Shown in pieces: positions 20,880-31,982 of a stretch of 64,000 bases of DNA. Position numbers and translations under genes: made by a program. The notes below the pieces were generated by a model that had not been told where the DNA came from, ran no database searches, and saw only the letters and a list, made by a program, of their open reading frames with translations. Source of the stretch: Rhizobacter sp. SG703 (GTDB lineage Bacteria > Pseudomonadota > Gammaproteobacteria > Burkholderiales > Burkholderiaceae_C); contig NZ_JAAZQK010000005.1 in NCBI RefSeq assembly GCF_012275445.1, positions 62,001 through 126,000 on the forward strand. Reading direction: 5' to 3'. Numbering within the stretch: the first letter of the stretch is position 1; each line of letters opens with the position of its first letter.

Positions 20880-20936
20880 TGTGCGGCGGAATGCGCATCC
20901 TCAGACTTGCTGATCCGCGCCTGGGTGGAACTTCGG

Positions 20937-20966
20937 TTGGCGTGGAACGCCGGACGGGGCTATAAC
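20937..20966 (+). promoter_or_regulatory. Probable sigma70 promoter of the hybrid kinase gene
   Basis: TTGGCG (20937-20942), 18-bp spacer, TATAAC (20961-20966), about 40 bp before the ATG at 21007. It shows that the kinase gene is probably transcribed separately from the preceding motor operon, whose last stop is at 20879. Confidence 0.5.
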
Positions 20967-21006
20967 CGATCCACCGCAATGAGCGCACGGCGCGAGGCGT
21001 GCCGCG

Positions 21007-23166
<2,160 letters not shown>

Positions 23167-23197
23167 GCGGCCATTGCCGGGGCAGGACGCGGCGCGT

Positions 23198-24166
23198 TCA
23201 CGGCGGATCGCCCAGCGAGAACACCGGCCCGCCGAGGTGGCTCAGGTAGACGCGGCCCTGGCTGGACGAGAACAGCACGCGGTGGACCTTCAGGAAATCC
23301 AGGCCGATGATCATCTCGGGTTGCCCGGCGACGCGCTCGGCATCGTCCCAGCTCGAATGCTTGCGGCGGTAGGCGGCCCACCGGTCGGTGACCAGCACCT
23401 GCGTGTTGCGGATCGATTCCGTGCCGAAATCGATGCTGTCGAAGCGGCCCGGCCACAACGGCGGCGCGCCTTCCGGCATCTGGACGCCGGCGCGCCTTGC
23501 AGCCGCCTGGTCGATGACGCTGGTGGGCGACGATGACGAGAAGATCGCACGGACCGGCTTGCCGTTGAGCTGCACCTCGACCACCGCGCGGCGGTCCTGC
23601 GCGTTGCGCTCGACCATCGACAGCTCGGCGGCCTGCTCGTCCCAGTAGGCCAGGAACGCGTCGGCGCAGCCGTCGGGGCGGAAGAAGCGCAGCTGCCGAT
23701 CCGCCAACACCATCTCCAGATCGGTCTGCAGCAGGTAGTCGGCGGCCAGCACCGCCTGCCGCCTGCTCGGGCCCTGGTCGTCCCAGGCCACGCCGATGCC
23801 GGCACGTTGCCAGCGCAGCGGGCCGAAGCTGATCTCATCGGCGAGCGCCCGATAGGCGCGCGTTTCGCCGGCGGTTCCATACAGCACGAACTGCGTGTGC
23901 TGCAGCGTCAGCTTCGCACACTCGGCAGTCGCGCGGTCGATGTGCGTCGCCGTCGAGCCGATGTCGACCGACACGCGCATCGGCTGCCCATTGATCGCGC
24001 CGTCGATCAGCGGTCCGGAGGTCGACACGTCGACGGCCAGCGTGCCGACCTTCGTGAAGCGGCAGGCCGCAGCGGCGCCGGTCGTGGCGGCCAGCCCGAC
24101 GGCGATGAGGGCCGCGCCGGCGACGCGGCGAAAGATGGCGGTCAGGGGATCGGGGAAGGGGGGCAT
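23198..24166 (-). CDS. Exported retropepsin-like protein with degenerate active sites
   Basis: 322 aa. A Sec signal peptide (hydrophobic VAGAALIAVGLAATTGAAAA) precedes two tandem beta-rich lobes resembling bacterial retropepsin-type aspartic proteases. The first lobe reads VDIGSTATHID where active enzymes have D-T/S-G; the second reads AIFSSSSPTSVID with no Asp. It is therefore probably not a normal aspartic protease; a binding role is an inference. ATG 24166 starts the signal peptide; the frame runs further upstream without conservation. Divergent from the LysR gene. Confidence 0.6.
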   Translation of the reverse strand: MPPFPDPLTAIFRRVAGAALIAVGLAATTGAAAACRFTKVGTLAVDVSTSGPLIDGAINGQPMRVSVDIGSTATHIDRATAECAKLTLQHTQFVLYGTAGETRAYRALADEISFGPLRWQRAGIGVAWDDQGPSRRQAVLAADYLLQTDLEMVLADRQLRFFRPDGCADAFLAYWDEQAAELSMVERNAQDRRAVVEVQLNGKPVRAIFSSSSPTSVIDQAAARRAGVQMPEGAPPLWPGRFDSIDFGTESIRNTQVLVTDRWAAYRRKHSSWDDAERVAGQPEMIIGLDFLKVHRVLFSSSQGRVYLSHLGGPVFSLGDPP

Positions 24167-24282
24167 CTGCGCGTCTGTCACGTCATCTGTTTGCGCGATG
24201 GTATCGGCGCTCTGCCCGGTGCGAGCGTCTAGAGTCTTCGGCTCGCAAAAAACGGAGCAGGCGCCAATCCGCCGCACCCGCC

Positions 24283-25260
24283 TTGATCGATCGCTTTCAT
24301 GGCATGGAAGTCTTCACCCGCGTGGTGGAGCTGGGCAGCTTCACGCGGGCCGGCCTCGCGCTGCAGATGCCGAAGGCCCGCGTCACCACGGTGATCCAGG
24401 CGCTCGAGGCGCACCTCGGCGTGCGGCTGCTGATTCGCACCACGCGACGCATCAGCCTGACCGACGAAGGCGCGCTGTTCCACCAGCGTGCGCTCGCGAT
24501 GCTGGGGCAGATGCGCGAGCTCGAGGGGGCGCTGCACGATCCGTCCGGGGCACCGTCGGGTCGCTTGCGCGTCGACGTGCCGGCGGCGATGGGGCGGCAG
24601 GTGATCGCGCCGGCGCTGGCGGATTTCTTCCGCCGCTACCCCGAGATCGTGCTCGAGCTCGGCAGCTCCGACCGCCCGGTCGATCCGCTGGCCGAAGGCT
24701 ACGACTGCGTCGTGCGCGCCGGCGAGGTGCACGATGAGCGCCTGGTGGCGCGGCCGCTCGGTCGCCTGCCGATCGTCACCTGCGCGGCGCCGGCCTACCT
24801 CGATGCGCACGGCACGCCGCGCACGCTCGACGACCTGGCGCAGCACTGCGTCGTCAACTTCTATTCGCCGCGCGACGGCCACCTGTTTCCGTTCGATTTC
24901 CACCGCGGCGGCGAACACCACCCGCTGCGCGGCACGCACCGCGTCGCCTGCAACGACGTCGACACCGCCATCGCGGCCGCCGTCGCCGGGCTGGGCCTGG
25001 TGCAGGCGCCGTGCAGCCGCGTGGTCGTCGACCACCTGGCGCACGGCCGGCTGGTGCAGGTGCTGGCCGACTGGAGCGCCGGCAGCCTGCCGCTGACGCT
25101 GCTGCATGCGCGCCTGCGCCACCCGGCGGCCAAGCTGCGGGCCTTCAGCGACTGGCTGGTGGCGCTGTTCCAGCGCGAGTTCGACGGCCTGCCGACGCCC
25201 CTCGACGGGCGGCAGCCGTCGCCGTGGCTCGCGATGCTCGACCGGCCGCCGCCGCGCTGA
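24283..25260 (+). CDS. LysR-family transcriptional regulator
   Basis: 325 aa. N-terminal winged helix-turn-helix (1-60: MEVFTRVVELGSFTRAGLAL, TTRRISLTDEG), then a periplasmic-binding-protein-like effector domain (about 90-300). TTG 24283 gives the usual MIDRF-type N-terminus; ATG 24304 is seven codons in. The target is unknown: the divergent protease-fold gene and the downstream convergent decarboxylase-like gene are the nearest candidates. Confidence 0.88.
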   Translation: MIDRFHGMEVFTRVVELGSFTRAGLALQMPKARVTTVIQALEAHLGVRLLIRTTRRISLTDEGALFHQRALAMLGQMRELEGALHDPSGAPSGRLRVDVPAAMGRQVIAPALADFFRRYPEIVLELGSSDRPVDPLAEGYDCVVRAGEVHDERLVARPLGRLPIVTCAAPAYLDAHGTPRTLDDLAQHCVVNFYSPRDGHLFPFDFHRGGEHHPLRGTHRVACNDVDTAIAAAVAGLGLVQAPCSRVVVDHLAHGRLVQVLADWSAGSLPLTLLHARLRHPAAKLRAFSDWLVALFQREFDGLPTPLDGRQPSPWLAMLDRPPPR

Positions 25261-25266
25261 GCGTCC

Positions 25267-25827
25267 TCAGGGCGGCAGCACCGGCAGCGGGGCGATGTCG
25301 CCGCCCGGCTCGGCCGGGATGTGGCCGACGTTCAACACCATCGACACCATCGCGAAGTAGCCGACCAGGCCGGTCAGCTCGACCGCGCCCGCTTCGGTGA
25401 ATCGCGCGACCGTGCGCGCCCAGGTCGTCTCGCTGACGCCGTGCTGCGCCAGCAGCTCGGTGCAGAAGTCGTGCACCAGCGTCTCGTCGGCGTCCATCGT
25501 GTCGGGGCGGCGGCCGTCGCGCAGCGCGTCGATCGTGGCCTGCGCGGTGCCCGCCTGCAGCGCGAGCGCCACGTGCACCTTCCATTCGAACTGCTGCCGC
25601 CAGTGCCGCGCGACCAGCAGCGTCGCGAACTCGCTGACGCGCACCGGCAGCGAGGTGCCGAAGCGCAGGAAGGCGCCCAGCTTCTGCACGTGGGCGAGCA
25701 GCTCGGGGCTGCGCAGCAGCGCGATGAACGGGCCCTTGACGGCCTTGCGCGGGCCGGCGATCAGTTCATCGGCGGCGGCGCGCTGGGCGGGGGTCATCGC
25801 ATGGTCCGGCAGGGGTGGCAATCGCAT
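25267..25827 (-). CDS. Carboxymuconolactone decarboxylase-family protein
   Basis: 186 aa, an all-helical AhpD/CMD-like fold: PVRVSEFATLLVARHWRQQF, EWKVHVALALQAG, then ELTGLVGYFAMVSMVLNV near the C-terminus. The redox CxxC of AhpD is absent, so a decarboxylase- or lactonase-type role is more likely than a peroxidase role. Its true substrate cannot be told. ATG 25827 follows from conservation; the frame upstream of it is antisense to the SMP-30 gene region. Divergent from the lactonase gene, 100 bp apart, which hints at a shared catabolic role. Confidence 0.75.
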   Translation of the reverse strand: MRLPPLPDHAMTPAQRAAADELIAGPRKAVKGPFIALLRSPELLAHVQKLGAFLRFGTSLPVRVSEFATLLVARHWRQQFEWKVHVALALQAGTAQATIDALRDGRRPDTMDADETLVHDFCTELLAQHGVSETTWARTVARFTEAGAVELTGLVGYFAMVSMVLNVGHIPAEPGGDIAPLPVLPP

Positions 25828-25927
25828 GGGGGCGCTCTTCCGATCGGTGGTTGGACGAAGGCAGATGATGCCGCAGCCCCGATCGCCTACAGTCGGGGCC
25901 GGCAGCCGGCGCTGCCGGGAGCAGACC

Positions 25928-26842
25928 ATGGCTGAGACGGATTTCGAGATCCTCGACGAGCGATTCCGCCACTGCGTGCGCACCAGCGCCCGCGTCGAGA
26001 CGCTGCACCAGGGCCTGCGCTGGGCCGAGGGGCCGGTCTACGTGCCGGCCGGGCGCTACCTGCTGTGGAGCGACATCCCGAACGACCGGATGCTGCGCTG
26101 GGACGAGACCGACGGCCGCGTCAGCACCTTCCGCGCGCCGTCGAACTTCGCGAACGGCAACACGCTGGACCGCCAGGGCCGGCTCGTCACCTGCGAGCAC
26201 GGCTCGCGCAGCGTGACCCGCACCGAGCACGACGGCCGCATCACGACGCTGGTCGACCGGGTGCAGGGCCGGCGGCTGAACAGCCCGAACGACCTGGTCG
26301 TGAAGTCCGACGAGTCGATCTGGTTCACCGACCCGGCCTACGGCATCGACTCCGACTACGAAGGCCACCGCGGCGACAGCGAGACCGGCGGCTGCCACGT
26401 CTACCGGCTCGACCCGCGCAGCGGCGACTGCGTGCGCGTCGCCGACGACTTCGTGCGGCCGAACGGCCTCGCGTTCTCGCCCGACGAATCGAAGCTCTAC
26501 ATCGTCGACAGCGGCGCCACCCACCAGCCGGGCGGGCCGCGCCACATCCGGATGTTCGACGTGACGGCGCGCGGCGGGCTGTCGGGCGGCGAGGTGTTCG
26601 CGACCTGCAGCGCCGGGCTCTTCGACGGCTTTCGCGTCGACGACGCCGGCCGGCTGTGGTGCGGCGCGGCCGACGGCGTGCACTGCCTTGCGCCCGACGG
26701 CACGCTGATCGGCAAGGTGAAGACGGCCGAGCGCGTCGCCAACGTCGTGTTCGGCGGGCCGAAGCGCAACCGGCTGTTCCTGTGCGCGACCAGCTCGCTG
26801 CTGTCGGTGCTGCTGCCGGTCAACGGCGCGAAGACGTTCTGA
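25928..26842 (+). CDS. SMP-30/gluconolactonase (LRE) family lactonase
   Basis: 304 aa six-bladed beta-propeller. Metal-ligand positions typical of the family are present: EGP near residue 36, NSPNDLV near 121, FVRPNGLAFSPDE near 178. Members hydrolyse sugar lactones or related esters with a divalent metal; the substrate here is undetermined. ATG 25928 begins MAETDFEILDERF. Divergent from the carboxymuconolactone-decarboxylase-like gene. Confidence 0.85.
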   Translation: MAETDFEILDERFRHCVRTSARVETLHQGLRWAEGPVYVPAGRYLLWSDIPNDRMLRWDETDGRVSTFRAPSNFANGNTLDRQGRLVTCEHGSRSVTRTEHDGRITTLVDRVQGRRLNSPNDLVVKSDESIWFTDPAYGIDSDYEGHRGDSETGGCHVYRLDPRSGDCVRVADDFVRPNGLAFSPDESKLYIVDSGATHQPGGPRHIRMFDVTARGGLSGGEVFATCSAGLFDGFRVDDAGRLWCGAADGVHCLAPDGTLIGKVKTAERVANVVFGGPKRNRLFLCATSSLLSVLLPVNGAKTF

Positions 26843-26977
26843 GCGCCATCGCGAGCGGCCTGTCCGTCCGGGCGTGCAGCCTGTCGCGCCGCGCTGGCCT
26901 TTCGTCGCGCCGGCCCTAGAGTCCTTGCCTGTTCCTTGCTTGTCCCTCTTTTTCCCCACCGCCCGACGGAGATCCGC

Positions 26978-27883
26978 ATGCTGACCATCGCCCAGCTGTC
27001 GCACACCTATGCCAACGGCACCCGCGCCCTCGACGGCGTGACCCTCGACATCCCGCGCGGCATGTTCGGGCTGCTCGGGCCGAACGGCGCCGGCAAGTCC
27101 TCGCTGATGCGCTGCCTGGCGACGCTGCAGCAGCCGAGTGCCGGCCGCATTGCGTTCGACGGCATCGACGTGCTGGCCGAACCGGCGAAGCTGCGCGCGG
27201 TGCTGGGCTACCTTCCGCAGGACTTCGGCGTCTACCCGCGGGTGTCGGCGTACGACATGCTCGACCACCTGGCCGTGCTGAAGGGCGTGGCCGGGCGCGG
27301 CGAGCGCCGCGAGACGGTGGAATCGCTGCTGCAGCAGGTCAACCTGTGGGACGTGCGCAAGAAAGCCATCGCCGGCTTCTCGGGCGGCATGCGCCAGCGC
27401 TTCGGCATCGCGCAGGCGCTGATCGCGAACCCGCGGCTGATCATCGTCGACGAGCCGACCGCAGGCCTCGACCCGGAGGAACGCAACCGCTTCAACAACC
27501 TGCTGGCCGAGATCGGCGAGAACGTCGTCGTGATCCTGTCGACCCACATCGTCGATGACGTGACCGACCTGTGCCCACGGATGGCGATCCTGGTCGGCGG
27601 GCGCATCGTGCGCAGCGGCACGCCGCAGGCGCTGATCGCCGAGATGGTCGGCCGCGTCTGGCAGGGGGAGGTCGCGAAGGAAGAGCTGGCCGACGCGCGC
27701 AGCCGCATGGACGTGATCGCGACCCGGCTGCGCGGCGGCCGGCCGGTGGTGCACGTGCTGGCCGACGACGCGCCGGCACCGGGCTTCGCGCCGGTGGAGG
27801 CGGGGCTGGAGGACGTCTACTTCTCGACGCTGCATGCGCATCGGCGCGAGTCCGCCGTGGCGGCGACCGAGGCCGTGGCATGA
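26978..27883 (+). CDS. ABC transporter ATP-binding protein
   Basis: 301 aa. Walker A GPNGAGKSS near residue 35, Q-loop LPQDFG, signature FSGGMRQRFG near 135, Walker B LIIVDEP and H-loop STH. Closest in style to ATPases that pair with ABC-2 permeases. An ACGGAGATCC ribosome-binding site precedes ATG 26978. The stop overlaps the permease-peptidase start (ATGA), so the two subunits are made together. Confidence 0.92.
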   Translation: MLTIAQLSHTYANGTRALDGVTLDIPRGMFGLLGPNGAGKSSLMRCLATLQQPSAGRIAFDGIDVLAEPAKLRAVLGYLPQDFGVYPRVSAYDMLDHLAVLKGVAGRGERRETVESLLQQVNLWDVRKKAIAGFSGGMRQRFGIAQALIANPRLIIVDEPTAGLDPEERNRFNNLLAEIGENVVVILSTHIVDDVTDLCPRMAILVGGRIVRSGTPQALIAEMVGRVWQGEVAKEELADARSRMDVIATRLRGGRPVVHVLADDAPAPGFAPVEAGLEDVYFSTLHAHRRESAVAATEAVA

Positions 27884-30800
27884 GCGGCGGCATGCTCGGG
27901 CACGTCGCCCGTTTTGAAGTCCGCTACCAGCTGAAGAGCCCGGTCTTCTGGGTCGGCTGCCTGATGTTCTTCCTGCTGTCGTTCGGCTCGGTCACGGTCG
28001 ACACGATCCAGATCGGCAGCCGCGGCAACGTGCACCTGAACTCGCCGTTCGCGATCCTGCAGACGCTGGCGGTCATGAGCCTGTTCGCGGTGTTCGTCGT
28101 GGTCGCGATGGTGTGCAACGTCGTGATCCGCGACGACGAGACCGGCTTCGCGCCCATCCTGCGGTCGACGCGGCTCGGCAAGGGGGCCTACCTGGTCGGC
28201 CGCTTCATCGGCGCGAACCTGGTCGCGTTGCTCGTGCTGGCGTCGATCCCGCTCGGCATCCTGGTCGGCGTCGCGATGCCGTGGGTCGACGGCGAGAAGG
28301 TCGGCGGGTTTCACCTTGCGCACTACCTGTACGCGCTGTTCGCGTTCGGGCTGCCGACGCTGCTGATCGTGTCGGCGCTGTTCTTCGCGGCCGCCACCGC
28401 GACGCGCTCGATGATGTGGACCTACGTCTGCGCGGTCGCGATGCTGGTGCTGTACTTCGTGATGCGCGGCCTGCTGCGCAACCCGCAGCACGACGCCCTC
28501 GCGGCGCTGCTCGACCCGTTCGGGCTGTCGGCGCTGAGCATCGCGACCAAGTACTGGACGGCTGCCGAGCGCAACACGCTGCTACCGGCGATGGCGGGAC
28601 CGATGCTGGCGAACCGGCTGCTGTGGTCCGGCATCGCGCTGGCGGTGTTCGCGCTGGCCTGCCGGCTGTTCCGCTTCGAGCAGCGCGGCGCACCGGCCGG
28701 CAAGGCGTCGAAGGAGAAGGACGCCGCGCCCGACCGCGCCGCAGCGCCCACCGCGATCGGCGCACTGCCGGTGGCGCGCGCCGATGCGCCGACGCGCCGT
28801 GCGCAGCTGTGGCGGCTCGCACGCTTCGACATGGCCTTCGTGTTCCGCAGCCCGGCCTTCTTCGTGCTGCTGGGCATCGGGGTGCTGAACGCCGGCGGCG
28901 CGCTGTGGTTCAGCGGCGAGTGGTACGGCAGCGGCTCGTACCCGGTGACGCGCCTGATGGTGCAGACGCTGGCCGGTACCTTCAGCCTGATGCCGATCAT
29001 CATCGCGATCTTCTATGCCGGCGAGTTGGTGTGGCGCGACCGCGAGCGCCGCATGCACGAGATCGTCGACGCGACCGCCGCGCCCGACTGGGCGCACCTG
29101 CTGCCGAAGATCGTCGCGATCGCGCTGGTGCTGACGGCCAGCGCGGCGGTCGCGATGCTGACCGGCATGCTGGTGCAGGCGCTGAAGGGCTACACCCGCT
29201 TCGAGCCGGCGGCCTACCTGCTGTGGTTCGTGCTGCCGATGACGGTCGGTGCGCTGCTGCTGGCGGTGCTAGCGGTGTTCGTGCAGGTGCTGGTGCCGCA
29301 GAAGTTCATCGGCTGGGGCGTGATGCTGCTGTACATCGTCGGCTCGGTCGCGCTCGCGGCGGCCGGCTTCGAGCACAACCTCTACAACTATGGCGGCACG
29401 CCGAACGTGCCGTTGTCGGACATGAACGGCCTCGGCCGCTTCTGGATCGCGCAGGCCTGGTTCCAGGTGTACTGGGGCGGCTTCGCGCTGGTGCTGGCGG
29501 TGCTGTCGCATGCGCTGTGGCGGCGCGGCGCGAATCTCGCGCTGCGCCCGCGCCTGGCGCACATGGGCCGTCACCTGCGCGGTGGCGCCGGCGTGCTGCT
29601 GGCGCTCGGCCTCGCGGTGTGGGCGGGCAGCGGCGGCTGGATCTACTACAACACCAACGTGCTGAACGCCTACGTGACGCAGCCGCAGCACGAGGCCGAG
29701 CTGGCGCAGTTCGAGCGTGACTTCCTGGCGTACGAGAAGCTGCCGCAGCCGCGCATCACCGCGGTCACGCTGGACGTGCAGTTGTATCCCCGCGAGCCGC
29801 GCGCGGTGACGACCGGCAGCTACCTGCTGCGCAACCGCAGCGGCGCGCCGATCGACACGCTGCACCTGCTGTGGCCCGAGCGCACGACGCTCGACCGCGT
29901 CGAGCTGCCCGGCGCGACGCTGCAGCGCGAGTGGGCAACGCAGCACTACCGCATCTACAAGCTCGAGCCGCCGATGCAGCCGGATGAGACGCGGGTGCTG
30001 CGCTTCGCGACGACGCTGGCCGAACGCGGCTTCCCGAACGGCCAGCCGCTGACGCGCCTGGTGGCCAACGGCAGCTTCGTGGACAACGCGGAGATCGCGC
30101 CGGCCATCGGCATGTCGCGCGACGGGCTGCTGAAAGACCGCGCGAAGCGCCGCAAGCACGGCTTGGCGCCGGACCTGCGGCCGCCGACGCTGGAAGACGA
30201 GTCGGGACGCGCCGACAACGGCTTCCGCAAGGACAGCGACTGGGTCGACGCCGACATCACGGTGACCACCGACGCCGACCAGACCCCGATCGCGCCGGGT
30301 TACACCGTCAGCGACACGACGACCGGCGGGCGGCGCACGGTGCACTTCAAGCCCGATGCGCCGATCAACCACTTCTTCTCGATCCAGTCGGCGCGCTATG
30401 CGGTGCTGCGCGACCGCTGGAAGGACGTCGACCTGGCGGTCTACCACCAGCCGGGCCACGAGTTCAACGTCGACCGGATGATGCAGGCGATGAAGCTGTC
30501 GCTCGAGATGTTCAGCGAGAAGTTCACGCCGTACCAGTTCCGGCAGGCGCGCATCCTGGAGTTCCCGTCGTATGCCGATTTCGCGCAGTCGTTCGCCAAC
30601 ACCATCCCGTACTCGGAGAACATCGGCTTCATCGCGCGGCTGACCGACCCGCAGAAGATCGACGTGGTGACCTACGTGACGGCGCACGAGATCGCCCACC
30701 AGTGGTGGGGCCACCAGCTGGTGCCGAGTTCGCAGCAGGGGGCCGAGCTGCTGGTCGAGAGCTTCGCGCAGTACTCGGCCCTGCTGGTGATGGAGAAGAT

Positions 30801-31488
30801 GTACGGGCGCGACCAGATCCGCCGCTTCCTGAAGTACGAACTGGACCGCTACCTGCGCCAGCGCGGCGGCGAGGTGGTCGAGGAATTGCCGCTCGCACGG
30901 GTCGAGAACCAGGGCTACATCCACTACCAGAAGGGCTCGCTCGCGATGTACTGGCTGAAGGAGGTGGTCGGCGAGGAGGTCGTGAACCGGGCGCTGTCGA
31001 AGATGCTGAAGCAGTACGCCTTCAAGGCCGCGCCCTACCCGAACAGCCGCGACTTCCTGCGCATCCTGCGCGCCGAGGCCGGCCCGCAGCACGATGCGCT
31101 GATCACCGACCTGTTCGAGAAGATCACGCTGCTCGATCTGAAGGCGACCGCCGCGACCGCGACGAAGCGTGCCGACGGCCGCTACGACCTGGTGCTGCAG
31201 GTCGAGGCGCGCAAGCTGTATGCCGATGGCAAGGGGCAGGAGACCGAGGCGCCGCTGGACGAGCCGGTGGACATCGGCGTGTTCAGCGCCGAGCCGGGCA
31301 AGGAGGGCTTCGGCGCGGCGTCGGTGCTGCACTTCGAGCGCCTGCCGGTGCGCAGCGGCAGGCAGTCGATCGCGCTGGTGGTGGACAAGCCGCCGGCCTT
31401 TGCCGGCGTCGACCCCTACAACAAGCGCATCGACCGCATCTCGGAGGACAACCTCGCGAAGGTCGATGTGACGCCGGCCGCGAAGTAG
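27880..31488 (+). CDS. ABC-2 permease fused to an M1-type aminopeptidase
   Basis: 1202 aa. The first about 590 residues hold two sets of roughly six membrane helices like ABC-2 permeases (SPVFWVGCLMFFLLSFGSV; then SPAFFVLLGIGVLNAGGALW). After a last helix near 585 (VLLALGLAVWAGSGGWIYY) a soluble region resembling M1 metallopeptidases follows, with the zinc motif HEIAHQWWGH starting at His 936 and a downstream ESFAQY for the third ligand. Such fusions occur in Xanthomonadales and Burkholderiales; the transported or cleaved substrate is unknown. Partner of the ATPase at 26978. Confidence 0.88.
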   Translation: MSGGMLGHVARFEVRYQLKSPVFWVGCLMFFLLSFGSVTVDTIQIGSRGNVHLNSPFAILQTLAVMSLFAVFVVVAMVCNVVIRDDETGFAPILRSTRLGKGAYLVGRFIGANLVALLVLASIPLGILVGVAMPWVDGEKVGGFHLAHYLYALFAFGLPTLLIVSALFFAAATATRSMMWTYVCAVAMLVLYFVMRGLLRNPQHDALAALLDPFGLSALSIATKYWTAAERNTLLPAMAGPMLANRLLWSGIALAVFALACRLFRFEQRGAPAGKASKEKDAAPDRAAAPTAIGALPVARADAPTRRAQLWRLARFDMAFVFRSPAFFVLLGIGVLNAGGALWFSGEWYGSGSYPVTRLMVQTLAGTFSLMPIIIAIFYAGELVWRDRERRMHEIVDATAAPDWAHLLPKIVAIALVLTASAAVAMLTGMLVQALKGYTRFEPAAYLLWFVLPMTVGALLLAVLAVFVQVLVPQKFIGWGVMLLYIVGSVALAAAGFEHNLYNYGGTPNVPLSDMNGLGRFWIAQAWFQVYWGGFALVLAVLSHALWRRGANLALRPRLAHMGRHLRGGAGVLLALGLAVWAGSGGWIYYNTNVLNAYVTQPQHEAELAQFERDFLAYEKLPQPRITAVTLDVQLYPREPRAVTTGSYLLRNRSGAPIDTLHLLWPERTTLDRVELPGATLQREWATQHYRIYKLEPPMQPDETRVLRFATTLAERGFPNGQPLTRLVANGSFVDNAEIAPAIGMSRDGLLKDRAKRRKHGLAPDLRPPTLEDESGRADNGFRKDSDWVDADITVTTDADQTPIAPGYTVSDTTTGGRRTVHFKPDAPINHFFSIQSARYAVLRDRWKDVDLAVYHQPGHEFNVDRMMQAMKLSLEMFSEKFTPYQFRQARILEFPSYADFAQSFANTIPYSENIGFIARLTDPQKIDVVTYVTAHEIAHQWWGHQLVPSSQQGAELLVESFAQYSALLVMEKMYGRDQIRRFLKYELDRYLRQRGGEVVEELPLARVENQGYIHYQKGSLAMYWLKEVVGEEVVNRALSKMLKQYAFKAAPYPNSRDFLRILRAEAGPQHDALITDLFEKITLLDLKATAATATKRADGRYDLVLQVEARKLYADGKGQETEAPLDEPVDIGVFSAEPGKEGFGAASVLHFERLPVRSGRQSIALVVDKPPAFAGVDPYNKRIDRISEDNLAKVDVTPAAK

Positions 31489-31491
31489 TGC

Positions 31492-31520
31492 TTGACGAAC
31501 CGGTAAAGAGTTTTTACGAT
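31492..31520 (+). promoter_or_regulatory. Strong sigma70 promoter of a small transcription unit
   Basis: TTGACG (31492-31497), 17-bp spacer, TACGAT (31515-31520), starting 4 bp after the peptidase-fusion stop. It drives toward a 41-codon ORF and a strong terminator; predicted transcript about 31527 to 31761. Confidence 0.65.
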
Positions 31521-31570
31521 CCGCGCCTTGCTTGAAAAAGCGCACCGAATCGACCGACCGAGGACCCATC

Positions 31571-31696
31571 GTGATCAGCCGCCCCCACGCCCTTCACCTG
31601 CCGCAAGCCGCCCGCGCATCGCGCGAGTGCCTGTGCATGGCGATGGGCACGGGTTATGGCAACGATCGAGGGCATCCGGGAGAAGGCAGGGCGTAG
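31571..31696 (+). CDS. Small ORF of 41 codons in its own transcription unit
   Basis: GTG 31571 follows a GAGGA ribosome-binding site 7 nt upstream. The 41-residue product begins ISRPHALHLPQAARASRECL after the start residue, continues CMAMGTGYGND and ends GEGRA. It is bracketed by a good promoter (31492-31520) and a perfect-stem terminator (31721-31761). Not recognised. With His, Arg and two close Cys codons it could be a leader-type peptide, but no gene follows in the same direction, so it is either a free-standing small protein or the coding part of a dual-function small RNA. Confidence 0.5.
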   Translation: MISRPHALHLPQAARASRECLCMAMGTGYGNDRGHPGEGRA

Positions 31697-31720
31697 GCCC
31701 ACCCTTCGACTCTGTTCGCA

Positions 31721-31761
31721 GAGGCCCGGATTCCGCGAAGGATCCGGGCCTCTTTGCTTTT
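31721..31761 (+). terminator. Strong intrinsic terminator
   Basis: Perfect 11-bp stem GAGGCCCGGAT (31721-31731) and ATCCGGGCCTC (31742-31752) around a 10-nt loop, followed by TTTGCTTTT. It ends the small transcription unit. Of the rest of the 557-bp gap 31489-32045, 31762-31982 shows only a short inverted repeat (GGTCCGG/CCGGACC) and a direct repeat CGACTTTT, with no gene seen. Confidence 0.85.
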
Positions 31762-31982
31762 CGGGCGACTTTTTCGAACGACTTTTCGACACACGCCACC
31801 CGCTCCACTTCGGGTGTGCCCTTGCCCTCCGCGACCGCACGAAATGGTGTTGGCGGCGCGGGATGTGCGCGGTCCGGACCCGGACCCCGTGCAGCGAGAC
31901 ACCACATCCGACGGGATGCTCGCGCTTGGACACAGCCGAAGTGCAGTGGACGCCGACGGAGCCGGCCCTGAACGACATACCG

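Noticed and set aside
31762-31982. A sigma54 promoter driving the tRNA-like element.
   Set aside because: The GG...GC pairs found (near 31852 and 31928) have the wrong spacing.
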